A DNA stretch of 64,000 nucleotides from Ampullaceana balthica (GCA_944989445.1 CALYLW010000133.1:1-64000), one strand, 5' to 3'. Shown: positions 48,195 through 60,066, counted from the stretch's first letter. The notes: generated by a model from the sequence alone, not told the origin. Translations and numbers: made by a program.

Positions 48195-48650
48195 GTAGGG
48201 ACGTGTACGATAATGTCTCAATGCAGCTCTCACTTTTTAATATTAATAAAATTGCTCTCACATTTACATGTCTGACCACCCCTGCTAAAAACCATGCAAT
48301 AGCAACACAGTCATTGACAACCATCAATCATTATAAAAACACATTCAATTTGAACATCATAACCTTGACCTAAGACACTTTAACTCTCCATGTCCAAAAC
48401 ATTTATTTCAACAATAATCTTTATTTAAAATAAATTTTTAAATTTTTTTTTAAAAAATGACATCCCTTATAGATACTTGAAGCTAAATTAGAATTTAAAA
48501 AAAAACATTCAGACTGATTTTTGCGATGGGGCTATATTTCTTTAGTCTGAATTACCCGTGAACAATACCCATTAATTATTATTCGCTCCATATGCCCCGA
48601 TCTCTTAACGTTCTCTATCACCTTGACCCCCGTTAAACATCATTTCTAAC
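48195..48650. other. Unassigned spacer
   Basis: Nothing recognised. Confidence 0.35.
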
Positions 48651-48800
48651 GGTGACCCGTCAAAACGGCCCCGGTCAAAACGGCCCCGACATAACGGCCC
48701 CTGTCAAAACGGCCACTGTCAAAACGACCCCGGTCAAAACGGCCCCGGCCAAAATGGCCCCGGCCAAAACGGCCCCGGCCAAAACGGCCCCGGTCATTTC
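48651..48800 (+). repeat. Minisatellite, GTCAAAACGGCCCCG units
   Basis: Ten 15-base units in near-perfect register, with small variants such as GACATAACGGCCCCT and GGCCAAAATGGCCCC. Related arrays occur at 59482-59555 and 59873-59945, and a diverged version at 37799-39533. It gives artificial repeated frames (for example APAKTAPAKTAP). Confidence 0.95.
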
Positions 48801-49259
48801 TAACATATTTGACCACTTGCCAGATCCCACAAAGCTCAACCACATTGTTCTGAGGTACCCATTTATTATTAACATCATTAACAGTAACGGAAAACCAATG
48901 CCAAACGTTTTCCCCTGGTCGCCGTAGCTCTAAGGATTTGTTCGGACTCTCTCATCTGTATTGCCTTGTCCCTATTTCCCCTTGCTCAGAATAATAAGTG
49001 AAACTCAATAAACCCATTTTTACTACCACTCCACTATTTCATGTTCTGATTGATTTTGGCTAGAGACTCTGTGACGTAGGAGTGGTCACAAGTTGGTTTC
49101 CCTGATGTGTGTGTTTCGAGGTCAAAATCACACAGACTGAAATCAAAACAATGCTCTTTGGAAAAATGGGATTTTTTGTTTGATCAAAATGCAGCGGTTC
49201 TTATTATTATAATTTTTTATTTCGAAAAATAATTTATTTTATTTGAAATTTTAATTCCG
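48801..49259. other. Unassigned spacer
   Basis: Moderate complexity without a recognised gene or repeat. Confidence 0.3.
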
Positions 49260-49960
49260 TATTCCATCATTGGGTGTACTATTTTCTCTAGCCTTAGCAG
49301 CACACTCAATTGTTCAATCATTAGCTTCATTAGTTTTCAATATTGTCCATTTTTTCCCTTATAACTCTCTGGTCTATTCCGCGTTTTCTTACTATCAAAC
49401 TTAACTTCTATTTCATCTTTTTTAATTTCAGTTTGACCCAAATGTATCTCTGATCCTAAAACGACTATAACTATTTGATCTTCAACGCGCTTCATATTCA
49501 TTATCATGAATCTCTGTCAAAATACCATTTTCTTTGTCAACTTTACGATTTTTAACTATATTTCGTACTCTGTCAGTAAATATTTTAAGTTTCAAATTTC
49601 ACAATCTTTGGCTTTTAAATTCGTTCTTAAATCATACTTTTTTTCTTATCGTTCGACTAAAATACTCTACATTTCAGCGATCTCTTCTTCTTTGTGTTTA
49701 ACGTTCCTTTTTAACTCCTCTTCTCTATGGGCAAGTCTTCCTTAAATACATTTTTGTCAATAAGCTAAACTTTAATGTTTCCAATAGTTCATCTTTGTCA
49801 GCTAAATGACTGTCAATTTAAGCAACTTTCTTTTTTAAGTTTATCGACTTAGCTTCAGATTCATCCAGGTTTGTTTTGTGTTATTTGTCTTTTTTCACAG
49901 CTCTGTTAGTTTACTTTGAACACTGCACCGTGTTGACTTAAGTTCATTTAATCTCACGTG
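49260..49960 (-). pseudogene. Decayed coiled-coil coding sequence
   Basis: The minus strand yields, across shifting frames, peptides rich in E, K and hydrophobic heptads: HREEELKRNVKHKEEEIAEM (near 49735-49680), YDLRTNLKAKDCEI then NLKYLLTEYEI (near 49645-49570) and MKRVEDQIVIV followed by EIKKDEIEVKFDSKK (near 49500-49390). Stops interrupt it. The pattern resembles long coiled-coil tails, for example those following AIG1/GIMAP GTPase domains in snails, but no GTPase motif is present, so the family is not established. Confidence 0.4.
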
Positions 49961-49984
49961 TATTCCTCTAATTCCTTCTCTTTA

Positions 49985-50610
49985 GCCCCTTTGAGCAAGT
50001 GGATAGCTTCACATACCTTGGAAGCATCATTGACACACAAGGAGGGACAGACGCTGATGTAAGAGTGAGAATTGGCAAAGCAAGAACAACATTTAAACAG
50101 CTAAAAATAGTTTGGAGCTGAAACAACTTGACTCTCCATACCAAGGTCAGGATATTCAACACCACAGTAAAGCCTGTGTTATTGTTTGGAGCAGAGACAT
50201 GGAGAATAACAGCAGCCATTTCAAAAAAGGTTGAAACTTTTATAAACACATGTCTCCGAAAAATTCTTCGATTCAGCTGGCCCAATGTCATCACCAACGA
50301 GGACCTCTGGCAACGCACACAAGAGCCAGTGGAAGAGCAATTACGCCAGCGCAGATGAAGCTGGTTTGGACACACTCTCAGAAAGCCTACATCCAGCATT
50401 GTTAGATAAGCCCTCACTTGGAACCCACAAGGCAAGAGGAAAAGAGGTCGTCCCAAAATGACCTAGAGAAGGGAACTGGAGGCAGACACCAAAATGAGCG
50501 GGCACAGCTGTGGACAGTTGGAGAGATTGGCGCAGGAACGGGATGCCTGGAGAGCCTTTGCTCTTGGCCTATGCCCCAGATGGGACGATTGGCGATGATG
50601 AAATTAAGCT
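49985..50610 (+). pseudogene. Non-LTR retrotransposon 3' end (C-terminal RT region)
   Basis: Reads FEQVDSFTYLGSIIDTQGG (near 49991), VRIGKARTTFKQLKIVWS, LHTKVRIFNTTVKPVLLFGA (near 50131), WRITAAISKKVETFINTCLR, WPNVITNEDLWQRTQEPVEE (near 50279), then WFGHTLRKPTSSIV, NPQGKRKRGRPKMT and a terminal RDAWRAFALGLCPRWDDW-like block across a few frame changes and stops. It is 5'-truncated just downstream of the RT catalytic region. Same family as the minus-strand fragment at 27875-28215. Confidence 0.8.
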
Positions 50611-51089
50611 ACAATAATTATTTTGTGTAACAATTTCATATGTCCTTAAATTTTTGGAGTTTAATCCACCTAAATGAATAGGAACACACCTTGTTTTACC
50701 TTTCGCTGCAAAAGTTCTGCTAAAATACAATGGTCCAAATTTGTACCACTTAGCATAACTAAGTACAGTTTTTTTGTGTTGAAAGAAAAAAAAACCACAA
50801 AACTACCGTATCCGAAATACACTTTAGGCCTATTTATTTGTAAATTGATAAGTTATATTATAATTTTAGTCTATTACAAATCTAAAATTAAAAAGTATAT
50901 ATAATATATTTAATATTTTTAGCATTATTATGCGAAAAAGTGTAAAATTGCGGAACTAAACCAAACTTTTGAACCATATTGTGAGCTACTACATTCTTAC
51001 TTAATATCAAATTATCTTCTAATACAAATTTCCTAAAGTTTTACTTACATGTAAAATGTATTTCAAAAAAACCAAAACAATATTGATCA
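50611..51089. other. Unassigned AT-rich spacer
   Basis: Nothing recognised. Confidence 0.35.
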
Positions 51090-52100
51090 GTGTGTAAATA
51101 CTCATATAACATCATTATAATAATTTTGTATGAAAGGAAAGATTACATGCCAAACAGAACATACATTACATTGGCTACTCTTACTGAAATGTCTTTTCTT
51201 ATATCCTTCTCCAGCACATCTTCGTTTTTAATCTTGTGTTTTCACGAGAGTATGTTCTATTTCATCAAAACGAATATCTTCTAACACTCGTTTATCGTCT
51301 TTTGTTGAGTAGAATGGCAGTCTCCCAGCGTCCCTGGTGTACCAACCCGAGTAATATATGTATGAGCAATATGTTCCTTGAATTCAAACTGTGACGATCT
51401 TCCGCCAGAATTTTCATGCAACAAACAAGCATTTTGTTCTGTTAGATCAATCAACCAAATACATAATCACCAATACCACTTTTTCCACCCAATAGCTATA
51501 GGGTATTTGTTTACCTTTTGTTACTTCGTTTCAGCTCCTCCGATATGTTGATTATATTATATAACTATCTTCGGGCTGTCCACTTCTACTTTCTTATTCT
51601 CACCCTGTGAGTAACTTCCTACTTTGCTCGGGGCATTGTTTGTATAAAAAGTTGATGCCATTGATACGAACACATCATCCATCCATCTACATGCCATGAA
51701 TTTTGTTGACTTTGTCTGTAGTGAACTCGGATGTTACTCTGTTTTGTTTCTTCATAACATAAACTGATTTCATGGGATAATGTTTACACCCATTTGCTCT
51801 AATTGCCCTTAACTTCTATCCTTCAGTTCTTTCAGAAATTGAACTGAAGTAAAGAGATGTTCAAAATATGTATTATTTGGAAGTGACTGTTTATCTTCTT
51901 AAAATGAATCAATGTTTTTCAAAACTGGAGCGGAACATCTGCCAAATACTATCTCGTTAAGTCCATTTCCCTCTTAAGTACATTCTTGATAAAGATCAAA
52001 GTTTACTAGATAACAATCGTCTCATTAGACTCAATGTAAAAGTATGCTTCGTTATCATCGTTTTCTAATGTAGTTAATATGTCAGCCATAGTCAGGGATG
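51090..52100 (-). pseudogene. piggyBac (PGBD3-like) transposase remnant
   Basis: The minus strand begins with MADILTTLENDDNEAYFYIE (near 52098) then, out of frame, NGLNEIVFGRCSAPVLKNID (near 51965-51910), LPNNTYFEHLFTSVQFLKEL (near 51885-51830, the FDNFFTS block), FVSMASTFYTNNAPSKVGSY (near 51670-51610), KVEVDSPKIVI (near 51585), PIAIGWKKWYW (near 51505) and FKEHIAHTYITR (near 51380). These follow the order of PGBD3-like proteins after a deletion of the first catalytic aspartate region. Numerous stops and frameshifts. A different lineage from the piggyBac relic at 41055. Confidence 0.7.
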
Positions 52101-52379
52101 TAAAATATGAAACATAAAATGAACTTGGAACATGCTAGAAATTCGATATTCATGAAATATGTTACAAAGAACAAAATGTCACTGCGTTAGCTCAGCGTGC
52201 CTTATAGGGCACAGCTAATAGAAGATGCTATTCAGCAAAAACAATGGATTAGATGCATATGGAATTTAAATAGATATATCAGTTTATTCCTTGTTGAACA
52301 TATACAGTTACAAAAAGAACACATTTATCAAAGAAATTGCTACACACACATATATAGAGAGAGAGATCTATATATATAT
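52101..52379. other. Unassigned spacer
   Basis: Nothing recognised; ends in a short GA/TA tract. Confidence 0.3.
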
Positions 52380-54772
52380 ATATAAATCAAAGTATGTATG
52401 CATGTATTTCCTTTATAGCTGACTAAACCATTAACCCGATCGTCGTGACATTTGTGTAGACTGTTGAGTACACACCTGGGATGGTAACTGGCAACTTGTT
52501 TTTCTAAATTTAACACTCATGGGGCACCGGGGTCCCATAATGTATTTTTTTTCTTTTATGAGCTATATAAAAATTAGTTTAAGCTCTAGCTACTAGGTAA
52601 ATTGTTAGATCTTAACCAAACTTTGTATATAAAACTTTATAGCCAATATTAAAATAATATAGGGCACTGAACTCCTAATAGACATTCCTTTGGGGCTGGG
52701 GGCCTAAAAATTCCAATTTCTTCAAAGTTTAAGATTTTATTTACCATTCATTTATTAACAATCTTGAGGAATTTATTTTTCAGGAAACTGAATTAAAATG
52801 AACAGGTTTTTGAAATTAACATCTTTCAACGAAAGGGCCCAGGGGCCATTAAATGTCGTTTTTTCTTATATTATCAGTATAAAAATAAGTATTAGCGTAA
52901 AATACTGAGAAAATTTATGTATCTTGACCCCTTTTAGTATAAAAAAAAACTAAAGGGTCTATATTTTATCACGACAAGGCTCTAAATTCCTAATTTTCAT
53001 TCCTTTCTGGGCAGGGGGCCCAAACTGTCTTTTTAAGTAAATGTTTAGATTTTATCGTCCATTCAATTTTTAACGATAATGAGAAATTTAAATAAATGTA
53101 TGTATTTTGAAATTTATTCGAATGAACAAATATTTCGCACCATATTTCTTGCCATTATTTGGCCCTGGGGCCCTTAATGTTGTTTTTTGCTTATACGAAC
53201 CTTATAAAAATTATTTTATGCGTCTGCTACTGAGTAAATGATTGGATCTTAACCAAACTTTGTACATGTATACAAAAACTTGGTAGCCCATATTAAAATA
53301 CTTAAGGTTTCAGAACTTTGAATGTCAATTTCTTCGGGGCCGGGGGCCCAAAATGTCTTTTTTCATTTACGGGTAAGATATTTTTGCCATTCACTGTTTA
53401 ACGATTTTGATAAATATATCCCTGATGAAACTGAATTAAAATGAAAAGGTTTTTGAAATTGAAATCTCGCACCGAATAGGCCAGGGCTCCCTTTATGTCG
53501 TTTTATTTCACTATATATATTTATATAACAATCAACGTATGTCTGTGTGTGTGTGTGCATGTACTTTATAGCTGACTGAAACATTCACCCGATTGCCATG
53601 AACCTTTTCGAGACTGTTTAGTATGCTCCCGGGATTGTAACTGGCTAATTTTTTTCGAAATTTAACACTCATGGGGCACCGGGGGCCCATAACGTCATGT
53701 TTCGCTTAAATGACCTATATAAAAATTATTTTAAGCGTTAATTAATGGATCTTAACTAAAATTTGCTTATACGAACTTGACGGTCAATATTAAAATACTA
53801 TAGGGCAAGAAAATCCTAATGATCTTTCCATTGGGCATGGGCGCCCAAAATGCCATTTTCCTTCAACTTTTAAGAATTTATTCCCCATTTATTTATTAAC
53901 GATCATGAAATATAATGACAAATTCATCCATTATTATTCATATTAAAACGAACAGGTGTTTTGAACTGTATGTCTTGCATAGAAAGGGCCCTTTGGCCCT
54001 TAGTGTCGTTTTTTTTCTTTTATGAGGTATATAAAATGTAGTTTATTGGTTAGGTACTAAGTAAATGAATGGATCTTAACCAAACTTTGAATTCAAAAAC
54101 TTGGTATCCCATATTAAAATAATTAAAGGGCACTGAATTTCTAAAGTCACTATCTTCGGGGCGGGGCCCCAAATGTTTTTTTTCGTATATCTTTAAGAAA
54201 TTTTTCCTATTCACTTTTTAACGATCTTGAGAAATATATCCACAATAAAGATGAACTAAAATGAATAGGTTTTTGAAATTGAACTCTCTCACCGAATGGG
54301 CCGGGGGCACTTAATGTTATTTCCCCTTATCTAAGCTATATAAAAAGTAGTTTAATTGTTAGATAATGAGAATATAACTGGATTTTGACCAAACTTAGTA
54401 AATAAAAATTTAAGAGCCTATATTACTATAGGGCACTGAACTCCTAATGTCCAATCCCTCGGAGCTGGGGGCCCCAAATTTCTTTTTTTTTACTGAAGTT
54501 TAATAATCGTATTCCAATTTTACAGGATATTGAGGATTATAGCTTGAGTACAATGGCAATAAAAAACTACTTTATCACTCATTTAGGGGCCAGGGCCCTT
54601 AATATCGTTTCTTCTTGTGTACGCTAATAAATTATTAATTTATTTATCCGTTTGCTATGAAACTTGGAATTTCTTTTCAAACTTAAGCGAAAGGTTTCTG
54701 GCATAATTGTTTTTAAACATACCAATTTATTCATTTTTACTGAGTTCGTTGCACCGCACGACGGGTCTGCTA

Positions 54773-54773
<1 letters not shown>
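52380..54773 (+). mobile_element. Two adjoining non-autonomous Helitron-like elements built of 315-bp repeats
   Basis: Two leaders, TTTATAGCTGACTAAACCAT (near 52410) and TTTATAGCTGACTGAAACAT (near 53567), each start a series of internal repeats (separate entry). The second series ends in GCACCGCACGACGGGTCTGC then TAGT (CTAG at 54770-54773) next to a TA tract, matching the Helitron-type ends at 2998 and 45638. No protein is encoded. Assignment to Helitrons rests on this terminus and is moderate. Confidence 0.55.
52515..54620 (+). repeat. Tandem repeat array, unit about 315 bp
   Basis: The box GGGGC(A)CCxGGGGCCC followed by TTAATGTCGTTTTTT-like sequence recurs near 52520, 52840, 53160 and 53478, then 53674, 53986, 54298 and 54585. 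Between boxes the units share GGATCTTAACCAAACTTTG, TTAAAATACT.AGGGCACTGA, TTAACGATCTTGAGAAATAT and TGAATTAAAATGAA.AGGTTT. Spacing is 312-320 bases within each series. Confidence 0.85.

Positions 54774-54852
<79 letters not shown>
54774..54852. repeat. (TA)n microsatellite
   Basis: Uninterrupted TA abutting a Helitron-type CTAG terminus. Confidence 0.97.
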
Positions 54853-54855
<3 letters not shown>

Positions 54856-54859
54856 ACGC

Positions 54860-56480
54860 ATATGTTGTCTGTCTGTTCCCTTATAACTCAAGATCCAGGC
54901 AACCAAATAACGTGAAATTTGGTACCCATACACAAAATTACACCGGAAAGGCTGTTAAACAGGTTTCGTTCCATATATATATAGGATACTTGGGGCCCAA
55001 AATGTAGTTTTTCCTTATATGAGCTAACATTATTGAAAATTAGGACGTAAAATAATAAACATTTTGGTGTCGAGATTAACAAGAGAGCGTTCATTGAAAT
55101 AAAATAATGTGAAGTGACGTCATAGTTTGAGTTCATATTAATTTGTAAATAGGAAACAAAGTAAAAATAGCAGTGGTTATTTTAAGGTAATTTTTTAAAT
55201 ATTAATATCCCGCTGTGTGTGTGTGTTTAAGTATGTGTGTTCACGTGTGTGAATCCATGAGTGTGTGTGTTTTTGTTGTGAACTAAATGTTATGAAACGG
55301 TTCATTTTTATGTTTGTTAATGTTGCGCCTCTAACAACATTACGTCTATATTTTTTTTAAAATGTGTTTGCAAATTACATCTTTTTTTTCTTAAACACTA
55401 TTTCTTTTCTGTATTTTCTATATGTATTTTATCAAGTCGTTCGATCAAGCCTGCTCCTTTTATTGGTGAGTGTAGGAGTCAATAATATCGTTTGGTGGCA
55501 TAAACACTATTCTTAGCAACTGTGTTTATACTTTTTACATAACTTAAACTAAACCAGCTAGGTACATTTTAAGCTCAAACCTTGCGGTTCGAAATATTTC
55601 TTTGAAACAAATTAACCCCATGCATACCTGACATAAACATCAATCTCCATATATTAAATGGGAAAGGTTCTTAAACAGGTTTCGTTCCTTATGTATAAGA
55701 TACTGGTGGCCGGGGGCAAAAATGTAGTTTATTCTTTAAAAGAGCTATATAAAATAAAAAAGAAATTATCCTATTTCCGGGTGGTTGTTAAGTAACATTC
55801 GGCGATGGTAACAGGTAAAACATTATATACAGTATCACTTACTGGGGGCCGGGGGCCAAAATGTAGTTTTTTTCTTATATTTTAAACTGACTCAACACTA
55901 CTTTTCAAACTTCCCGTGAAGGTAGAAGCATTAAACTGTTGGAACTTGCTGAATACTCTATTATGACGATAATTGGTGAAAAATAATGTAAACATTTCCA
56001 CTCATGTGTGGCAGGGGGCCCCAAAACCTTTTATTCCTTAAATGGGCTTTATAAAACTGATTCAACACCAATTCCTCATATTCCCGTGTAGGTAGAAGCA
56101 TAAAAATATGGAAAGTCGTTGAGTGCCCTCACGCAATGGTAACAGTCGAAAGAAAAAAATAATAATACAATTATCATAACTCGGGGCGGGGACCAAAACG
56201 TAAATCTTTTCTTAAATGAGTTATACAAATAAGGCTCATCATTAAATCTCCAATGTCCTGTGTAGGTAGCCACATGAAACTTTGGAAAGTTCTTATGTAC
56301 CCTCCCAAAATGGTAACTGGAGAAACATCAATAAAAATTATCAGTCACTGGGTAGTAAGAGGCCTGCATGCAGATTTGTTTTCATATATAAAACTGACTC
56401 ATCAATAATTCTTCAACTTACCGTGTAAGTAGAAGAATGAAATTTTCATTTCTGATCTTAGCAGCTCCATTTAAAATATA
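54860..56480 (+). repeat. Related repeat element with about 170-bp internal units
   Basis: AACAGGTTTCGTTCC occurs at about 54958 and 55675, each followed by a GGGGCC.AAAATGTAGTTT box. From 55846 boxes of the type GGGGGCCGGGGGCCAAAATG recur near 56010, 56180 and 56348, with CTGACTCA(A)CA, CCCGTGTAGGTAGAAGCAT and TGGTAACA in the units. This is probably another non-autonomous element of the same general type as the 315-bp array. Its ends were not found. Confidence 0.6.
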
Positions 56481-57206
56481 AATTACTACACGTATGTATC
56501 TTATAACTATTAATATCGTCCACATCACACTCATGGATAATATTTTCCATATCATAAATAATGCTATAAACAGGCTTTTTGCGGTTGAATAAAAATAATA
56601 ATCAAATCAGCCCTCTGTCTATTTTAAGCCTTTTCCCGCAACTGTCTCTGTTTCTCTTCGTTTTGTCTCTGTCTCTCTACACTTTTTTCCCGCTACTACG
56701 TATGTTTCTCTTCGCTATTTCTCTGTTTCTCTTTGTATTATTTCTGACTCTCTTTATCTCCTTTTCCATTTCATATTCTCTATGCACATCTATTTTTTCT
56801 TCGTGCTTATGTTCGTCCTGCTTACCCCTTATAAATTGCTCTAGATTCTAATGCGTAAGAGCTTTTTGTTTGTTCGAGTCCTTAGGATACTTTATTTTTT
56901 CTTCCTTGTACATTTTTTTCAAATTCACCTTAATTATAATGTACGTGGAGAAAACAAACTGATTTAGTGTTTTTTAAATGATAAGTTGCCTGAATTATGA
57001 ATATTATGAATATGATACATACCACATACACATAAGGTTCGATAAAAATACTCATTTAAAGTGTTCTTGCCCCCACCCCCCCCCCAAAAAAAAAGTTTCT
57101 TAACTGGTAGTACACTGGATACTGGAATCGTGTAGAACAGTCCTAAGCCTTTTTGTATAGACTGTACGGCTATCCGAGATACAGGCTGGATACTGGACTT
57201 AAGAAC
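56481..57206. other. Unassigned region with pyrimidine-rich stretch
   Basis: 56620-56790 is dominated by TCTCTGTTTCTCTTCG-like repeats, giving an artificial Leu/Ser/Phe-rich frame. No gene recognised. CTGGATACTGGA occurs twice (57115, 57187) near the hAT insertion site. Confidence 0.4.
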
Positions 57207-59350
57207 CGCTAGAGCAGTGCTGTCCAACCTTTTTGACCCCGCGGGCCACTTTTTTTTCCTTATGAGGCCGGGGACCGCAAGCAATTAACGTCTTAAGAAA
57301 ATATTAAATGGATAAATACTTCCTACCTTATGTAGCTTTTTCTCCTCATCAATATGAAAAATAACATGAATAAAAACTGTAACACATCTTTAATGTGATA
57401 TTTAACTTTGAACTCTACTTGCTGATGTCGGTTAGAAATGCTAATTTTACCAAAAAATCAGGTAGTTCTATATAATTTAACAAATCTTCCTTCTTTTTAG
57501 ACCTAAGAAACAGTTTTACTTCGTCAATTAGGTTCCACAATCGTGACAGCACTTTTCCTTTGCTCAGCCAACGAACATCAGTATGAAGAATAAAATCACC
57601 AAAATTGTTATCATACTCTTCTAACAAAATCTTAAACTGCCTGTAATTTAATGGATTAGCTCGAATAAAATTAACACTTTTCACCACAACATCCATAACA
57701 TTTTGCAATTTGTCATCCTTCAACTTTGAGGTAAGAGATTGCTGGTGAATTATACAATGATAAGAATGAATGTCTGGAAAATCATTGTCAGCCTTCAGCA
57801 AACCAATGAGTGCAACTTTCCTGCCTTTCATTGCTGGAGCACCATCCGTTGTAACAGAAATCAGCTTCCTCAAATTGATGTTGTTGTTTATTAGAAATTG
57901 CTTCAGTGCTTTATATACATCCTCACCAAGGGTTATATTTTTTAATGGAATTAGTGTCAGTAATTCGTCTTTAAATGTCTGCGCCTTGTCAAACCTAACG
58001 CAAACTATAAGTTGGACCATGTCAGTGATATCACATGATTCACCCCAAGCTAGACTGAAACCAGAAGCGTTTTTTTAAATCCGTTAGCAACTGCTCCAAT
58101 ATATTCCCGGACATATATTCAACACTCTTTGCCACACTCTGGTGGGACAGCTGAAGATAAGATATTTGTTTCTTTATTTCTTCCTTGTTTTTAAACTCAG
58201 TCAATAATGAATCAGCACATTCTTGAAAACAAAGTTTAACTGTTTCACCATCCCGATACGATTTTTGTTGCTTCGCTAACAACCAGCTAATTTTAAAAGA
58301 CGCCTCAGTAGCACAATCGCTTGAACTCAAAATCCGGCGGAAAATATTTTGCTGGCCATTTAAATTCTTCTTTAAAGAACTAAGTTTGTATTCTCTTATC
58401 TTTGTTCCTTTCGGATATTCGTTATCAAAATCGGCATGCACTGACTTGTGGTGTCTCTGCAGATTTGACTTTTTGATAACAGAAATAGTAGCCTGACAAA
58501 TCAAACACACTGGCTTTTCATTAAACAGAGAAAACCAAAAATCTAGTTCCCACGAAGAGTTAAAAGTACGATTCTCTTCTGTAACTTTTCGTTTCTTACT
58601 CGCCATATTGGCTTTCTCATTTTAGAAACAAAAGTCGTTTCAAACATCGTTCCTGTTATTTCTCATAATTTTTTCATAACTGAATTGCACTGATACAACA
58701 AACACAGCTTTTATTCTGGTTTCTACTATCAGAATGGGTCATACTTTCGAAATGAATACCAGTTACTGGTCTTTTTTCTTTTAAAAATACTGGATTGACA
58801 TTTATTCCCCCCACCCCACCCGCCCCTCCCCCCCCCCAAACCCAGGCAGGTTTATTTCAACTTGTTCACATTCCTCTGAAGTGACCTGGAAATATCATAT
58901 AACGCCCTATGAGTCATTTTGATTATTCTTGTTCTATTATCAACATTTCTTCCAGAAACAACATTAACTTGTCATTGTAGCTGAACATTAAAATCGAGAC
59001 ACTGACCAGGTAGCTACAAATAAAATCCGTCGGGCCAACGCTGACCCCGCTATGACCCCGCCCTGACCGAAGCAACAGAACGAATTTCTGAATTGCCGTG
59101 TCGGATTTAAGTTAGCCACAAGTTGCCCCATTGTTCACATGAAACGCCATGAACATAAATCTATGAAACCAAAACCTCTTTTGTGGCACCCCACCCTATC
59201 TTATTAAAAATGCCACATTGGTAGTCTCTAATAAATTATCAAAAATACTAAATCACTTTTTTTTTAAAGAATAGAAGAATTTCACCCAATATGTGGCGGG
59301 CCATTTTAGACAGGTCCGCGGGCCGCGGGTTGTACAGCAGTGCGCTAGAG
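57207..59350 (-). mobile_element. hAT transposon with intact termini and 8-bp target duplication
   Basis: The element occupies 57215-59342. The left end reads CAGTGCTGTCCAACC. The right end read outward-in is CACTGCTGTACAACC. It is flanked on both sides by the same 8 bases CGCTAGAG (57207-57214 and 59343-59350), the target-duplication length of hAT elements. GCGGGCC-rich subterminal sequence is found at both ends. It encodes a broken transposase (separate entry) on the minus strand and is about 2.1 kb, shorter than complete autonomous relatives. Confidence 0.9.
57415..58606 (-). pseudogene. hAT transposase (BED finger + DDE core), frameshifted, C-terminus lost
   Basis: The first 188-codon frame starts MASKKRKVTEENRTF and carries a BED finger (CLIC ... 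HHKSVH, residues about 34-56) and a helical segment to DLKKRFW. An A-rich run at about 58070 then shifts the frame. In the next frame GFSLAWGESCDITDMVQLI-like sequence leads into the catalytic core: VTTDGAPAMKGRK, SYHCIIHQQSL, NVMDVVVKSVNFIR, ILHTDVRWLSKGK and LPDFLVKLAFLTD, followed at once by a stop. Relatives of the GTF2IRD2/ZBED5 type continue for another 200 or so residues with the dimerisation domain, which is absent here. One frameshift plus a 3' deletion make it inactive, but otherwise the sequence is well kept. Confidence 0.85.
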
Positions 59351-59481
59351 TCTCCGAAATCCACAACGAAGTCCACAATGTAACGTACTTGTTTGTGGAT
59401 TTAAAGAACACGTATTTACCCATTCAAATATATTATATTTCATGTCTTTATAAACAATAAAATACATAGATATATATATAT

Positions 59482-59945
59482 CCGTGATTCGTCAAAAAGG
59501 CTCCAGAAAAAAGGTCACGACATAACGGCCGGGTCAATACGGCCCCAGACGAATTGTCTAGATTTTTTAAATACAAACTTTATATATTTTTTTTTATTTG
59601 CATCTTAATCTTTTGTAAACTTTTCTACCCTTAAAATAGTGGTCAAATTGTAAAATAATCTATTGCGATGTTTAAAAAAAATTTTTGTGTATATTCTTCT
59701 CAACAAACAACCGTGACTTGGTACTACATGTATATGGTGTAACTACTGTTAAAATATTTATTGTGATGTCATTATTTTTGCTTCTTGTAAACAAAACCTG
59801 ACAACCAATTGGTGTGTAAAAATACTAATATAATATGTTATTGTATTGTTGACTATTAGTATATATATATTAGTCAAGGGCCGTTTTGACCGGGGCCATT
59901 ATTACGGGGCCCATTTGTCGGATCCGTTTTGACCGGGTTGTTTTG
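59482..59945. mobile_element. Small element bounded by inverted GTCAAAACGGCCCCG arrays
   Basis: Left (59482-59555): CGTCAAAAAGGCTCC, GACATAACGGCCGGG, GTCAATACGGCCCCA. Right (59873-59945): GGGCCGTTTTGACCGGGGCC, CATTATTACGGGGCC, CCGTTTTGACCGGG in opposite orientation. The 320-bp interior is AT-rich and non-coding. The unit is the same as in the array at 48651. Confidence 0.65.
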
Positions 59946-60066
59946 TAGGTGAACCCAATTCAAGGAATCTGCTTTAAACATTATTTCTCCTCACTTGGTG
60001 TCGATCTATACTACACCGTAAAATTATATATACATCGTAAGTACACACGACTTACCTTCCTAGTGC

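Noticed and set aside
48646..48927. Repeated APAKTAPAKTAP and GRFGRGRFGRG frames
   Set aside because: Direct products of the GTCAAAACGGCCCCG minisatellite on the two strands.
56579..56851. Leu/Phe/Ser-rich frame resembling a membrane protein
   Set aside because: Arises from a TCTCTGTTTCTCTT pyrimidine tract; low complexity.
57770..58078. Plus-strand frame over the hAT transposase
   Set aside because: Antisense of the DGAP/HQQ catalytic region.
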